A DNA stretch of 64,000 bases from Panicum virgatum. Taxonomy: Eukaryota; Streptophyta; Magnoliopsida; Poales; Poaceae. A program made the translations under genes and the position numbers. Below the pieces are notes generated by a model. It worked only from the letters and a program-made list of their open reading frames with translations, had not been told where the DNA came from and made no database searches. The stretch is from NCBI RefSeq assembly GCF_016808335.1, contig NC_053150.1, positions 25,502,538-25,566,537 on the forward strand. Reading direction: 5' to 3'. Of the stretch, positions 1-9,693 are shown piece by piece (the stretch's first letter is position 1; each line of letters begins with the position of its first letter).

Positions 1-236
1 AACTATTGACAGCAATACTGATATAATTATGACACTCAAGAACACAACACCAGCGACCAATAGTTAAAAGATATATATTATAACGACAAAAGGAACGTAA
101 ATTTCATAAGGTGCAACAATAGTGCCAATACAATAGTTGTCCATCAGGCAGAACCACATTTCTAAAACGACGTCTAGATCTCCTAGGTATAGAACATAAT
201 TATGGACAGTCCATGCACCATCTCGGTTCAAAAGGA
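1..236. other. AT-rich intergenic DNA
   Basis: No coding potential is visible. This is the DNA downstream of the minus-strand gene that ends at 237, so part of it may be that gene's 3' untranslated region. Confidence 0.5.
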
Positions 237-1088
237 TCAGGAGGATGGTGGCGACCCGAAATATTTGCGCTTGAGGAGGACGCGAAACCTCTCGGCCTCT
301 CGCTTGATCTGTAATTTCACAAAGGGGCAAGTTAGCATATATATAATTGGAATGAAGGGTTTTGTGGTAGGGGCACCATATCTCACCTCCCTGTTCAACG
401 GCTTCGGCCTTTCACCAATCTCCTCATCACTGTCATGAGAAAATGAGCAATGGACAGTGATCTTTTCATTGAACAGGAAGACATGTTCATGGTCAGGAAT
501 CTTCATTAACAAAATCAGAGTCAGTATTAGAATCTCAAACATAGGATTAATGCAAGTACTTGATTAATCTCAAATAGTTCAAAACAGATTTAGATCCATT
601 ACATGCTACATGTAGTTAATATTCAAATAATTTAACATGAAAATGAATAAGAGAGCTAAATTTAACTCGAACAAATCAAAATAGATTTTGAATCCATTTG
701 ATGCTATATAAGTCAGTACTGATATAATTGAACATGAATGCTTTCTAACCGGAAGAAGTGGAGGCTGCGCGTGGGCGTCATGTGCCACGAAGACAGGAGG
801 CATCACATCGAGGATTTCGACGAGCGGCACCGCCGGTTCCTCTGCCGCCTGGCGGCGGCTCCGATTCGTCGTCGTCCTCCTCCTCGGGCGTGCGTTGCTA
901 GTCCTTGAGAACCTTCCTCGCCGGTCGCGCCTCTGGTGGGTGGAGTGGTGCTCCACTACAGGCGGCGCAACAATAATGTCGGCCGCAGGAGGGGAAGCGG
1001 GCACGAGAGGGCGACCCTGGCACCTGTTGGCCTCTACGCCCATCGTGGAGTCGAGGGTGTAACTGCGGGAGCGGGTTGCGCCAACCAT
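237..1088 (-). CDS. Three-exon gene for a small protein of unknown function
   Basis: I do not recognise the function. Three exons read in one phase: exon 1 1088-750, exon 2 500-387, exon 3 308-237. Donors are CCG|GTTAGA and GAG|GTGAGA; acceptors are AATGAAG|A and TTACAG|A. All junctions are phase 0 and the product is 174 residues. I chose the ATG at 1088 (MVGATRSRS); an open frame runs upstream to 1253 but has no better ATG. Exon 1 is basic and low-complexity (Arg, Pro, Ala). Exon 2 carries an acidic DSDEE patch. Exon 3 is a short Lys/Arg-rich helix-like tail. The gene at 5048-5952 has the same plan: DSDEE in exon 2, exon 2 ending in Glu, exon 3 starting with Ile. The two look like diverged members of one family. 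Splice sites are read by eye, without transcript support. Confidence 0.5.
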
Positions 1089-3037
1089 GTCGCTGATGGA
1101 GGAAGCGCGGCAGTGAGAGCGCAGCGGCGAGCAGGACTTGATGGGATAGATTGGGGAGAAAGGCGCGGTGAAGGGGCGAGACGTGGGGTGGATTGGTAGA
1201 ATCCGCTGGTGCCGCTTCGGTAGTGCATGTAAAGGGCCGTGTCTAGTGATCAATCACTAACTCCTGGGGCCCAGCATCATTGGACTCACACGTCATAGAG
1301 ATACAATTGGGTATGTTGTGTAACTGGAAGAGGAGGGGGGCAAAATGCGTGCAGGGTTGACCAGTGCCTACCGGCTGTATAACTGACTCATGGATCCCAC
1401 TTGTGCGTATGCGCGTGTTCATCTCAAATTCATGTTGTCGTGATATCGAGATATCATATGTGGAGATTGCGGTAAAAAATTGGGTACGATTCGCAAAAGT
1501 TGACACGTATGTTGCTTACAAATCGAACCAGACATCTCCGAATAAGTTCTATGAATGTTGACACGTAAATGAAACTAGTGTAACATGATGCTATGGCCAC
1601 GAAGTGATAGATGATCTTCTCCTAAGAATTTAGGAAAAAAACACATGATTTGGAATACAGATGACAAATCTTTACATGTTTGTAGTTTTCATTAAGAATC
1701 CAAAAAAAACAAGAATGTGAGTGAACAACTGAGTGCACAACTCATGGATAAGGTGGGACCCGCTTGACAATCCCACAGCCGCATCCGCATGTGCAAACGG
1801 TGCCTCTCCTGGTCGGCGAATCGAGTGCCATACGGTGTGACGTCACTTGCTTGTGAGCCTTGGCTACTGGGGCCAATATGTCAGTGGCTTTGGTGTGGGC
1901 ACAACTGCTGGGAATTCGGTGGGGCCACCGCTGATGTTTCCCTCCAAAAGCTGAAGCTCTTTTGCCTACGACATGTGTGACCCAGCGGCATCACCGCGTG
2001 GGTTGCGGCGCAGACTAACAAGCGGGCTGCGGTTCATCTAATCGGTGTTGTACTTTGATTCATAACGAAAACTTTAAACTTGTATAGATTTCTCAATTCT
2101 TGTCCGAATCAGTTGTTTTTTTTGCAAATTTCTTGGAAAATGTTCACATAGCAAATGGATTCAACTTTGTCGAGTGTATCCAGTTCGATTTTATACCTTA
2201 ATAGAAATATGTCTTAGCATTGCATACACTAAGTTACAACACGGCAATGAAGGTGAAGATGCCAACGACATTTGGTGTCTAGGCAATCCTAACCTATATG
2301 TTGTCTTTTGATTCTATGAAGTGCATTTTTCTATGAATGTTAGAGGGATGATGAGTATCTCATCGTATGTGCATATGATCATTGTAGTGGAAATTGAAGG
2401 AGAAAATGAACACTCCAAAGTGTTGGTTTTTTTTAATGTGCATCGTAAATGCTACTTGCAGGGTCGCTGGGAGGTCTTTTTGCACTGTGCCTGCAGATCG
2501 TCCTCATCCCCACTCTAATTATTTTATAGATTTTTTTGTACGCCACGTCAATTGGTCAAGTTGCATCTATCAGTCACAAAGAGTGCGGACCAGGGGGATG
2601 GGACGATGACCTGTCGCGCCGACCATGATGGGACGACGACCCGTCGTGTTGACCAAAAGGCGCCTTCCTTGCACGCGTTCTGTTTTGGACAAGTACTATG
2701 AGACTGACATGCTAGTTCATGTATGGTTCTATTACGGAAATTAATGGTTACCTTCAAGTTTGAATATAAGACTGAAATTAGACTGAACTGAGTTTCAAAT
2801 TTCTTGCCAGCACTTTCGCATGCTTAAATTTTGGTAACCAAAATATATATAATTAAAGTTTGATAATGCCAGATAGATATATGACACATCACCACAATAT
2901 CACAGACAAATAATATACAGAACGATAGAGGAAACCAGTTTCAAACAACAGAAAATGAAACAAATTAAAGCAAACAAATTAAAACATCTCCACGCGAGGC
3001 TGACGGCGTACTCCACCTGGCTGTTCATGCGCCGCGT
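1089..3037. other. Non-coding stretch upstream of the gene at 237-1088, with a repeat module
   Basis: No convincing gene. Short open frames here have no recognisable domain. About 1870-2130 is an inverted copy of DNA at about 7245-7440, and partly of 8045-8110. The copy lies upstream of the minus-strand gene at 237-1088, in the same orientation relative to the gene as the other copies have to the gene at 8473-9089. About 2760-3037 is AT-rich and lies downstream of the F-box-like gene. Confidence 0.5.
1870..2130 (-). repeat. Upstream repeat module, copy X
   Basis: The reverse complement matches 7245-7440 closely. Shared landmarks in the same order are a run like TTAAAGTTTT..TTATGAAT, GCGGTGATGCCGCTGGGTC, ACATGTCGTAGG and CTTCAGCTTTTGGAGGGAAA. 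Its first part also resembles 8045-8110. It is either an old mobile-element fragment or a promoter segment duplicated with a gene. Confidence 0.6.
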
Positions 3038-3745
3038 CTAGAGCTCGTACTCATGACGGATGCGGCACCCCGCGCTGCAGTATCGGATGATGAAGGTCCC
3101 ATCTCCATAGCGCCTGCATTCCGCCCATGTGTAGACGTGGGTATCGGCGACGAGCAGGTCGACGTCGCGGTCCGGAAGCCAGAGCCGAGATGCAATGATC
3201 TTGAGGTCCCGCTGGACCGAGTGGCACAGCCCCGGCAGGCCGCGGTTCTCCCATCGGCCGTCAACCTGCGACGGGCCGCCGCTGATTGTGTGGAGAACCA
3301 CCAGCGCTTCGGGGTACGCGGGGTTCCGATGGTACCGTAGCATCGCCAAGAAGTACACTGCGCAGGAGTCCCCAGCGACAGCGGCTTGGTTGACGAGCGC
3401 CTGCCCGCCGACGAGATCCCGCCGCTCCATCATCATCTGCATCCCAGCGATACAGATGGCCTCGCAATTACCGGCGAGGCGCGAGCGATCCTCGAAGCAC
3501 GACCAACTGACGCCGGGCCACAGCCTCACGTACTGACGAATGCCCCGGAGTTGTAGGCGGCAGAGCACCTCGGGGGAGTCGCAGATCCACCGGAACATGG
3601 TGCAGATGTGATGAAGCCCTGCGTATCGGGTCGAGGGCGTCATCCCATGCCGGTCCTCAAGGTGGAGAAGGAGGATCCGGATGATGAGATCCTCTGGCAG
3701 CAACATCAATGGCTGTGAACTCCTTCTCCTTGACGAGGAATCCAT
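3038..3745 (-). CDS. F-box-like protein, At2g35280-like
   Basis: This is an intact single-exon frame of 235 residues. The N-terminus has LPEDLIIRILL at residues 14-24 followed by a Trp/Phe/Cys-containing helix region, which fits an F-box; such domains bind SKP1 in SCF ubiquitin ligases. The middle has short helical repeats of the kind seen in this plant family (GNCEAICIAGMQ, then ALVNQAAVAGDSCAVYFLAML). The C-terminus has spaced Cys/His ending CSAGCRIRHEYEL, like the CSxxCRxRHE tail of At2g35280-type proteins. I chose the ATG at 3745 (MDSSSRRRS) because an upstream in-frame extension to 3997 has no better ATG and is promoter-like. It lies between the two unknown genes on the same strand. The target substrate cannot be inferred. 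Confidence 0.75.
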   Translation of the reverse strand: MDSSSRRRSSQPLMLLPEDLIIRILLLHLEDRHGMTPSTRYAGLHHICTMFRWICDSPEVLCRLQLRGIRQYVRLWPGVSWSCFEDRSRLAGNCEAICIAGMQMMMERRDLVGGQALVNQAAVAGDSCAVYFLAMLRYHRNPAYPEALVVLHTISGGPSQVDGRWENRGLPGLCHSVQRDLKIIASRLWLPDRDVDLLVADTHVYTWAECRRYGDGTFIIRYCSAGCRIRHEYEL

Positions 3746-3966
3746 GGTCGCCGCTACCCTCTTGCACTCTTGCCCTCGATTTAGATTGTTCGGCGAGAAA
3801 GAAGTGATGTGGCGGCGTCCGGCGAGAGGAAGAAGGCGAAAAACCCCCGTTTGTGTGAGGAGACGTATTAGGGGAAGGGGGAAGAAAGGCGAAAGGATGG
3901 GACGACGAGACAGTTTGGCTTCTAAAACAAACTGGCAGCAGAGCAGTTGTTCCCATCCAAAGCCTC

Positions 3967-4003
3967 TGACATGTGGGCCTGGCAAGCCAGGGCCCACAAG
4001 TGA
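3967..4003 (-). promoter_or_regulatory. GGCCCA/TGGGCC palindromic box upstream of the F-box-like gene
   Basis: The segment contains TGTGGGCCTGGCAAGCCAGGGCCCACA, with two GGCCCA-type sites in inverted arrangement about 240 bp upstream of the ATG at 3745. GGCCCA/TGGGCC elements are known TCP-type promoter sites in plants. A weak TATA-like TTTATAT lies just upstream (about 4016-4024, minus). Confidence 0.4.
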
Positions 4004-4157
4004 CTGAGAGGACGCATATAAATTGTTGTAGACATATTTTAGAGTTCAGTTTTTTATATCAATATAAGAAACTAGACTAGAGTTCCTATGGTTCTCTTCA
4101 CCCAAGGTGCAGTGATTACATTTTATAGGGGTACATATGTAATTTATAGCTACCATT

Positions 4158-4760
4158 TTGGGTGTGTTTAGATCCCAAATTTTTACACCCAAAAACATTA
4201 CATCGAATATTTTTGGGTGAGGACCTTCAAGATCTTATGGAAAGATCTTCTAGCAAGCAGTGTGCCTCCTCCACTGCACCACTGCAGAACCTAGTACATT
4301 GCTTCGGCCATTGGGCAAAAGGATGCCGCTCAGAGGTCAGCACTGATCAGACAGGGTGCAGAGACGATTCCTTCCCAAGACGCCGCCTGACCTTCCTGTC
4401 GACCACGAGACAGTGAATGGTAGATGGTACTAGTTGTTTAGATCATTTGGCCACAAATTCTTGCTAATTTGGAGTAATAATTAAAATATATTTACAAAAA
4501 AATTTACACGGATGAATTGAAAATCTCGAGACGAATCTAATGAGCCTAATTAATCCATGATAAATCAAATAATTAGCAGATGGTTACTGTAGCATCTCTG
4601 TTGCAAATATTGGATTAAGTAGGCTCATTAGATTTATCTCGCGATTTACAATCCATCTGTGTAGAAAGTTTTATAAATAGATCTTATTTAATACTCCATG
4701 CATGTGCTCAAACATTCGATGCGACGTTTTTGGGTGTAAAATTTTGGGATGACAGTTGTA
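4158..4760. mobile_element. Long Tourist-like MITE with terminal inverted repeats
   Basis: The left end (GTTTAGATCCCAAATTTTTACACCCAAAAAC) and the right end (GTTTTTGGGTGTAAAATTTTGGGAT) are inverted repeats that extend through a shared CATCGAAT-like stretch. Inside, 4525-4558 and 4612-4645 form a second inverted repeat around TAATGAGCCTAATTAATCC, a motif typical of grass Tourist-like MITEs. About 4215-4430 has no match to the other half, so one arm carries extra sequence. Exact ends and target duplication are not resolved. Confidence 0.65.
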
Positions 4761-5047
4761 GTTGCTTTTGTGTCATGGTGCATTTATTAGAGCTGTCTCC
4801 AGAGAATACCTTTCCTAGCACAAGCTTTCTCTAAAAAATATTATTCTATTTGGTGCACCGGGTGCAAAAGCAAGCACCATGGTTATGTAACAAAGCTTTA
4901 TGTTTGAAAATTACACAAAAGGACTTGACAGTAGCATCAAACGTACTTGGTCATTAGTTCATTACACAAAAGCCATGATTCCTACTTGCACATTACACAA
5001 AAGCTTAAACATGGCTCCTATCCTACAGCTTTAACTTGAATCCTATC
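4761..5047. other. Probable 3' flank of the 5048-5952 gene
   Basis: Short, no coding potential. ATTACACAAAAG occurs three times between about 4912 and 5005. It is probably 3' untranslated or intergenic DNA. Confidence 0.4.
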
Positions 5048-5952
5048 CTATGGGAAGAAATTAACCCAACGCTTGATCGCTATGCGAAGGTCCTCCACCA
5101 TAGCCTCGATCTGAAATGTTAGAAGTATGCATTATCAGAGATAAGTACAACAATATTGACATATGGAACTATTGGAACAGAGGGAATGAAGCAATTACCT
5201 CGGCGTTAGGAGGGGCCCTATGGGTACGGGGCCGGCAGTGCTCTTCATCGCTGTCTTCAGAGCATTCCGCGAAAATCCTCATTCGCGGAAAGTTGAGCTC
5301 ATATGTCACCATCAGCCCCAATCCCTAAATTAAGAAATCGTGACATGAATTAATACAAAATTATGTAATCACCCCCCTGCACACTATCGCCGTGGTATAT
5401 TAGCCAATAAATCCGGAAATTGAAGTCATAAAATTTATTACAGCTCGGAAACAATTTCACACATACAGCAAGAATCACTTAAATACACTGAATAATCAGG
5501 AGACTTGTAGAATAAATACACTTAAATTATTAATAATCACTTAAATAATGAGTTCTCCAATTATAAAGGAGGCGATTTGGTAGGGGGAACATTACTTATC
5601 GGACGTTCCCAGTCAAAATCCGGCCATCTGCGCGGGCACTCCTCCTCCTCGTCCCACGAAGCCTCATTATTCTTGGCCTTCTTGTTGTTGGGGTTTCGCA
5701 GGAAACCCTCGTCGGCCTTGCGCTTCATGGCCACCCGGGCGGGGTCAGCGTCCTCTTTCCTGAACCCCGGCGGAACATCGGGGATGGCCTCCCGTGACGT
5801 CCACTCCAAAGCCGCCGGACCTGCAACCTCCGCCGCTACCGTCTCTGCCTCCAGAATGATGTCGCAGCTGCCAATGCGGGCTTCGGCGCTCGACTCCTTG
5901 CATGAAGGCGCACCGGAGCTCTGGACTCCGCCGTCGACGAGGACGAGTCCAT
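5048..5952 (-). pseudogene. Paralogue of the 237-1088 gene, probably frameshifted
   Basis: Exon 3 is 5110-5048, after the acceptor TTTCAG. Exon 2 is 5324-5199, between acceptor ATTTAG and donor GAG|GTAATT. Exon 2 carries CSEDSDEEHCRPR and exon 3 is IEAMVEDLRIAIKRW. Exon 1 should start at the ATG at 5952 (MDSSSSTAESR), but that frame stops at 5836. A second frame, 5830-5597, continues with a plausible acidic/basic stretch (VAMKRKADEGF, then WDEEEECPRRWPDFDWE). A one-base shift within the first 37 codons would explain this. The only good donor (GTAATG at 5595) is also out of phase with exon 2. It is either a recent pseudogene or has an exon structure I have misread. Confidence 0.5.
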
Positions 5953-7244
5953 CTTCTCTCTACAGGCCTCCGCTAGATGGGATTGCAATGGGGGCTCGAC
6001 TGTGGGGTGATTTGCGAACTGATCGAACTTTGCACTATAGAGCGGTGAATGGGAGGCGAAGGGGCGGCGCCGGTTGTTATGTTTGGAGTGGGTGGGGACA
6101 GTCCTCCAGAATTTAATCCCCTTATGTCCCTGACGCGTGTACCCAGCCACGTCTTGGCTCACACATGGGCCACATATCAGTGACTCTGCTCTTCAGTATA
6201 CATACGTCGGGCAATGCTCAAGCCTTGCCAGGTGTGGGCACGCGATTGGCCCAGTTCTATGGGATGCAGATAGAGTTGGTATTTATCCTTTTAAACTAGA
6301 ATTACAATTTGTAACTGGTATTGCTCCGTCATACTTAATCCAAATTTTATTGTTATTTTTCCTGAATTTTCCCAAAATCATTCTCCTTTCGTCAATGACG
6401 TTTTTAATTACACATTCTATTTCGTAGATCCAATTTCTATGTCTTATCTTCTTTCCTCTAAATGCCGTATAGAAAAAGCCTTTGTTTTCCATAGCCATTA
6501 CTTTATACAACATTGTATTTTGTAATATTAAGGTGAGAACAAGGTTATGTTCAAATTTGACATGCATATGAGTTCGAACATGTTGATAAGTATGGAAAAA
6601 TTCAATGTTCAAGTAACATTGTATGGAACTATGTGAGAGATGTAGGCATTTGTACACAATGTAAATTCTTCCTTTATCGTAACCATTTGAAATTTTTATG
6701 TAATGTTTAGGGACCCAAATTAGGTCACCACATCAATTTATAGATTGTTTAGACCATATTAAGATGTTATTTAAATTACTATATTATAAATTTGAGATAT
6801 AAGTTTGAACTATCCCAATCAAACTTGCACTTTTTTGAAGTATCTCCAAGATATGAGTTTGAATGGAACATTTGACCATCGTAAGCATCATTTGGGCATA
6901 ATTAGTGGAACATTCATTTAAGAGTATCATATTTATTTATACAACATTCATCATCATGTAAAGCAAGTTTCATTTTTATTACGCAACTATGCCTCATGTT
7001 ATTTTATACAAATACTATATGTAAAATGATGAATTTGTGATATTTTTAATGAATTTTTACGTTTTTTTCCTGGTCTCTAAAATTAGTGGAACATTCAGTT
7101 TGGGCTGTTTTTCTTTTTTAGTTGTGATCAAACCTTAGCAGATCCAAGGGTGATCCATGTCTTAGATTGTTACCTCTACTTTAATCTTTCCACAAATATT
7201 TTTTGTTGAATTTTTGAACTCCAGTAGCTTAGGCATTTGAAGAC

Positions 7245-7440
7245 ACCGAGTTTAATTTGTAAATAATTTAAAGTTTTAATTATGAATGAAAGTACAACAA
7301 TGATTAGCCAAACCTCCTGTGTCAGTGTGCGCCGCGACCCCCGCGGTGATGCCGCTGGGTCCCACATGTCGTAGGAAAAAGGGCTTCAGCTTTTGGAGGG
7401 AAACATCAGCGGTGACCCCACGCCGACAACCCTGCGCCGA
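7245..7440 (+). repeat. Upstream repeat module, copy Y
   Basis: Inverted relative to 1870-2130, with long runs of identity (for example GCGGTGATGCCGCTGGGTC and CTTCAGCTTTTGGAGGGAAACATCAGCGGTG). It directly precedes the paired 71-bp modules at 7434. Confidence 0.6.
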
Positions 7441-7575
7441 CAAGTGGGACCAACATTTCAGTCACACATATTAACGCGCACGCCACGATTACGCCTAGAT
7501 TCCGGCACCGACAGGTGGACCCCGCTTTGCAGTCACACATAGGAAACCACACGCCAGGATTACAGTGGGTGGGCG
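7434..7575 (+). repeat. Pair of 71-bp modules, first array
   Basis: Two units start at 7434 (GCGCCGACAAGTGGGACC) and 7505 (GCACCGACAGGTGGACCC). Each continues through TTTCAGTCACACATA-like and CGCCAGGATTAC-like sequence. The same two-unit arrangement recurs at 8160. Confidence 0.7.
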
Positions 7576-8159
7576 TTCCCACATGTCGGGGACACAACAG
7601 TTTATGTTTTCAAACAGAGAAAATGTTTTCAATTGCAAAGTGAAATCTCCATTGTATGTACCTCACTATGTATTTTGCAAACTTTAGGATTTTTTAATCT
7701 TATGGTTTGTCTTGAAATGCTATTTTAAAAAATTGAACCTACATTCGTGTAAGATGACTACGTGCATGTGACCTATGCTATATGGTCCTTATAGACCAAA
7801 TCCAATGAGAGTGGAGCATGTAGTTTAAATGGTGCATTTAAACAGTCCATCATATAATTCTATATGTTCATGTGTGACATATTGGCCTATACACCAAATT
7901 TCTTTGACAAATACACCTACATTGGAGAGTTATTAGGACTTAGTGTCTGCAATGCTAGTAAGGTACAAAATAAAACTAGAGTCTATGTGCACAGTGGAAC
8001 CCATGACATAGATATTGATTATATACGAAGTTAGAAAAAAGAACGAACTGAATCAGATAAGAAATGAGAAATCTAACCACGTTTTAAGTTTTTGTTATGA
8101 ATCAAAACACAAAATACGTAGATCCATGAAGAACTGATGAAGACTTGGCCATGAACCCG

Positions 8160-8301
8160 GCGCCGACAGGTGGGGCCTGCATTTCAGTCACACATACGAA
8201 ATCGCACAGGAGGATTACGCCATGGACCTTGCACCGATAGGTGGGCCCGGCCTGGGATGGTGGGTCCCGCATGTTGTGGACAAAAGGTGTTTCTTTTTTG
8301 G
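8160..8301 (+). repeat. Pair of 71-bp modules, second array
   Basis: Units start at 8160 (GCGCCGACAGGTGGGGCC) and 8231 (GCACCGATAGGTGGGCCC), again 71 bp apart. The first has CATTTCAGTCACACATACG and AGGAGGATTACGCC. The array ends about 170 bases before the ATG at 8473 and contains TGGGCCC, so it may be part of that gene's promoter. Confidence 0.65.
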
Positions 8302-8472
8302 ATGGGAACAATTAACTGCCGAGGGGGCGCCTCTCTCTACCTCCTACTCCCCTTTCTCCCCCAAACCGTCCCATCACTTCAATTAATTCCCAAGCCACGC
8401 TTCATCTTCATCGGCAACTTCTCCGCCTTCTCCTCGCTTCCTGTGCACGCTCCACCACCATCGACCGACGCC

Positions 8473-9089
8473 ATGGACCCCAAGGGGAAGCGAAAGGCAA
8501 GCATCCCGTCGGCAAGCTCCCCTCCTCGCTCCTCGTCGTCGGTAAGCTTTTGGCAAAAAAAACCTTGCTGTTAATCTTGATTGGTGAGATCGATTTGGAT
8601 TTTGTGTTCTTGATTTATGTCCGTTGCATGTTGCAGTCAAGCGGCGGTTCCGACACGTTGCTAGCGTCGTCCGTCCAGCGCAGCCAGTATCCTTCGCCGT
8701 CGGCGAAGTGGCATTGCCCTGGCATCGACTCGGCAGCCTCGGCGGTTCCACCGCCACCGCCACTGCAGGGTTCCGGTGGCGATGGCCCCAGCTGTCGGGC
8801 TCCCTCGCCGTCGCCGCCACAGGGACATGTCGAGGAGCCCCTGCGGTTCTCTGAAAGGACCACGGCCAGTGGCAAGGTGTGGTTCCGATGCCCGTTCTGC
8901 CCCGACGCCATGGAGACGGACAACATGTGTCGCCTGATCGAGCACAACCTCAACTTCAACCCGGATGACCCCCTTGCCGAGCAGCATCGTAGGCTTGCTC
9001 GCCAACACCTTCATGGTGACGATGAGGAGGCTCCTGAAGCTGAGTACGATGATTTCTCTGATGATACCAGCGAGGAGTGCGATGGCTGA
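8473..9089 (+). CDS. Two-exon small protein with a CPFC zinc-finger-like motif
   Basis: Exon 1 is 8473-8541 (MDPKGKRKAS to a Ser run, donor TCG|GTAAGC). Exon 2 is 8637-9089 (acceptor TTGCAG). Both junctions are phase 0 and the product is 173 residues. The N-terminal half is Ser/Pro/Gly-rich. Near residue 100 is KVWFRCPFCPD followed by two His, spaced C-x2-C-x14-H-x13-H, which suggests a single zinc-binding finger like those of grass-specific short finger proteins. The C-terminus is acidic (EAEYDDFSDDTSEECDG). The ATG sits in a CGACGCCATGGAC context after a C/T-rich leader. Function is unknown; nuclear location is a guess from the basic start and finger. Confidence 0.65.
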
Positions 9090-9256
9090 TGTTGTTTGGG
9101 GCCGTTTCTTCTTCTTTTGGAAACATTTTAATCTTTTGCTACCCTTTCCTTTGCCATACCGGGCAACAAGAAAGGGTTTGGTTTATGAACTCCTACTTTG
9201 GTTTATGTTGTATTGCAGTGAATGTTTATGTTTCAGAATAGCATCCAATTTCCTAT
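9090..9256 (+). other. 3' flank of the zinc-finger-like gene
   Basis: T-rich sequence directly after the stop codon, in keeping with a 3' untranslated region. No polyadenylation signal is certain. Confidence 0.4.
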
Positions 9257-9419
9257 GGGCCTGTTTAGTTCGTGAAAATTTTTGGGTTTGGCTACTGTAG
9301 CACTTTCGTTTTTATTTGGTAATTAGTGTCCAATCATTGATTAATTAGGCTCAAAAGATTCATCTCATCATTTCCAACTAAACTGTATAATTAGTTATTT
9401 TTTAAAACTAAATAGGGCC
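9257..9419. mobile_element. Tourist-like MITE, about 163 bp
   Basis: Ends are GGGCCTGTTTAGTT and AACTAAATAGGGCC, an imperfect terminal inverted repeat, flanked by TAT or CTAT on both sides. The interior has TTAATTAGGCTCAAAAGATTCATCTC, a motif widely seen in grass MITEs of this type. It sits in the 3' flank of the gene at 8473-9089. Confidence 0.8.
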
Positions 9420-9693
9420 TATGTATATGTATGAACTACAAGTCAAATTATTTCATAAAATTTTGTAGAATTGGATTTGAAACTATTACTAAGCTATTAA
9501 ACATCACTTATTCATAGATAAAAATAAGAATACAATATTATAAGTGCGGATTATTACGCGGCTGAATTTGTGTGGTCACCATACAACCACATTCATGAAC
9601 AAAATTTAATAAATTTGTAGACTCTCTATGAGGACGCCAAACAAATTAAATGGATCATTGTCTCTTGAGACGCCAAACAAAATCGTGCAAGTA
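9420..9693. other. Junction zone between gene island and CACTA remains
   Basis: AT-rich, no gene. No CACTA terminal repeat is visible here, so the 3' end of the transposon is missing or too diverged to see. AAACAAATTAAATGGATCATTGTCTC-like and GACGCCAAACAAAAT-like segments repeat GACGCCAAACAAA twice (about 9632 and 9669). Confidence 0.4.

Larger units (their letters stand above)
5953..8472. other. Intergenic DNA with repeat modules
   Basis: No gene is recognised in this 2.5 kb. The part from 6300 to 7240 is AT-rich and holds a 17-bp direct repeat AATTAGTGGAACATTCA at 6900-6916 and 7081-7097. From 7245 there are repeat modules described separately. The last 170 bases before 8473 are C/T-rich and are probably the promoter and 5' leader of the gene at 8473-9089. 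Confidence 0.5.

Noticed and set aside
936..1199. Plus-strand frame of 87 residues
   Set aside because: Shadow of the Arg/Pro-rich first exon on the other strand.
1089..1253. Upstream extension of the gene at 237-1088
   Set aside because: The frame is open, but there is no better ATG than the one at 1088 and the sequence is not protein-like.
3053..3536. Plus-strand frames of 95 and 113 residues
   Set aside because: Antisense shadows of the F-box-like gene.
5561..5809. Independent gene beginning at 5809
   Set aside because: The apparent start is TTG, not ATG. It is better read as the second part of exon 1 of the gene starting at 5952.
8170..8574. Plus-strand 134-residue frame as the start of the gene at 8473
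   Set aside because: Covers promoter-like repeats. The ATG at 8473 with a good donor at 8541 explains the gene better.
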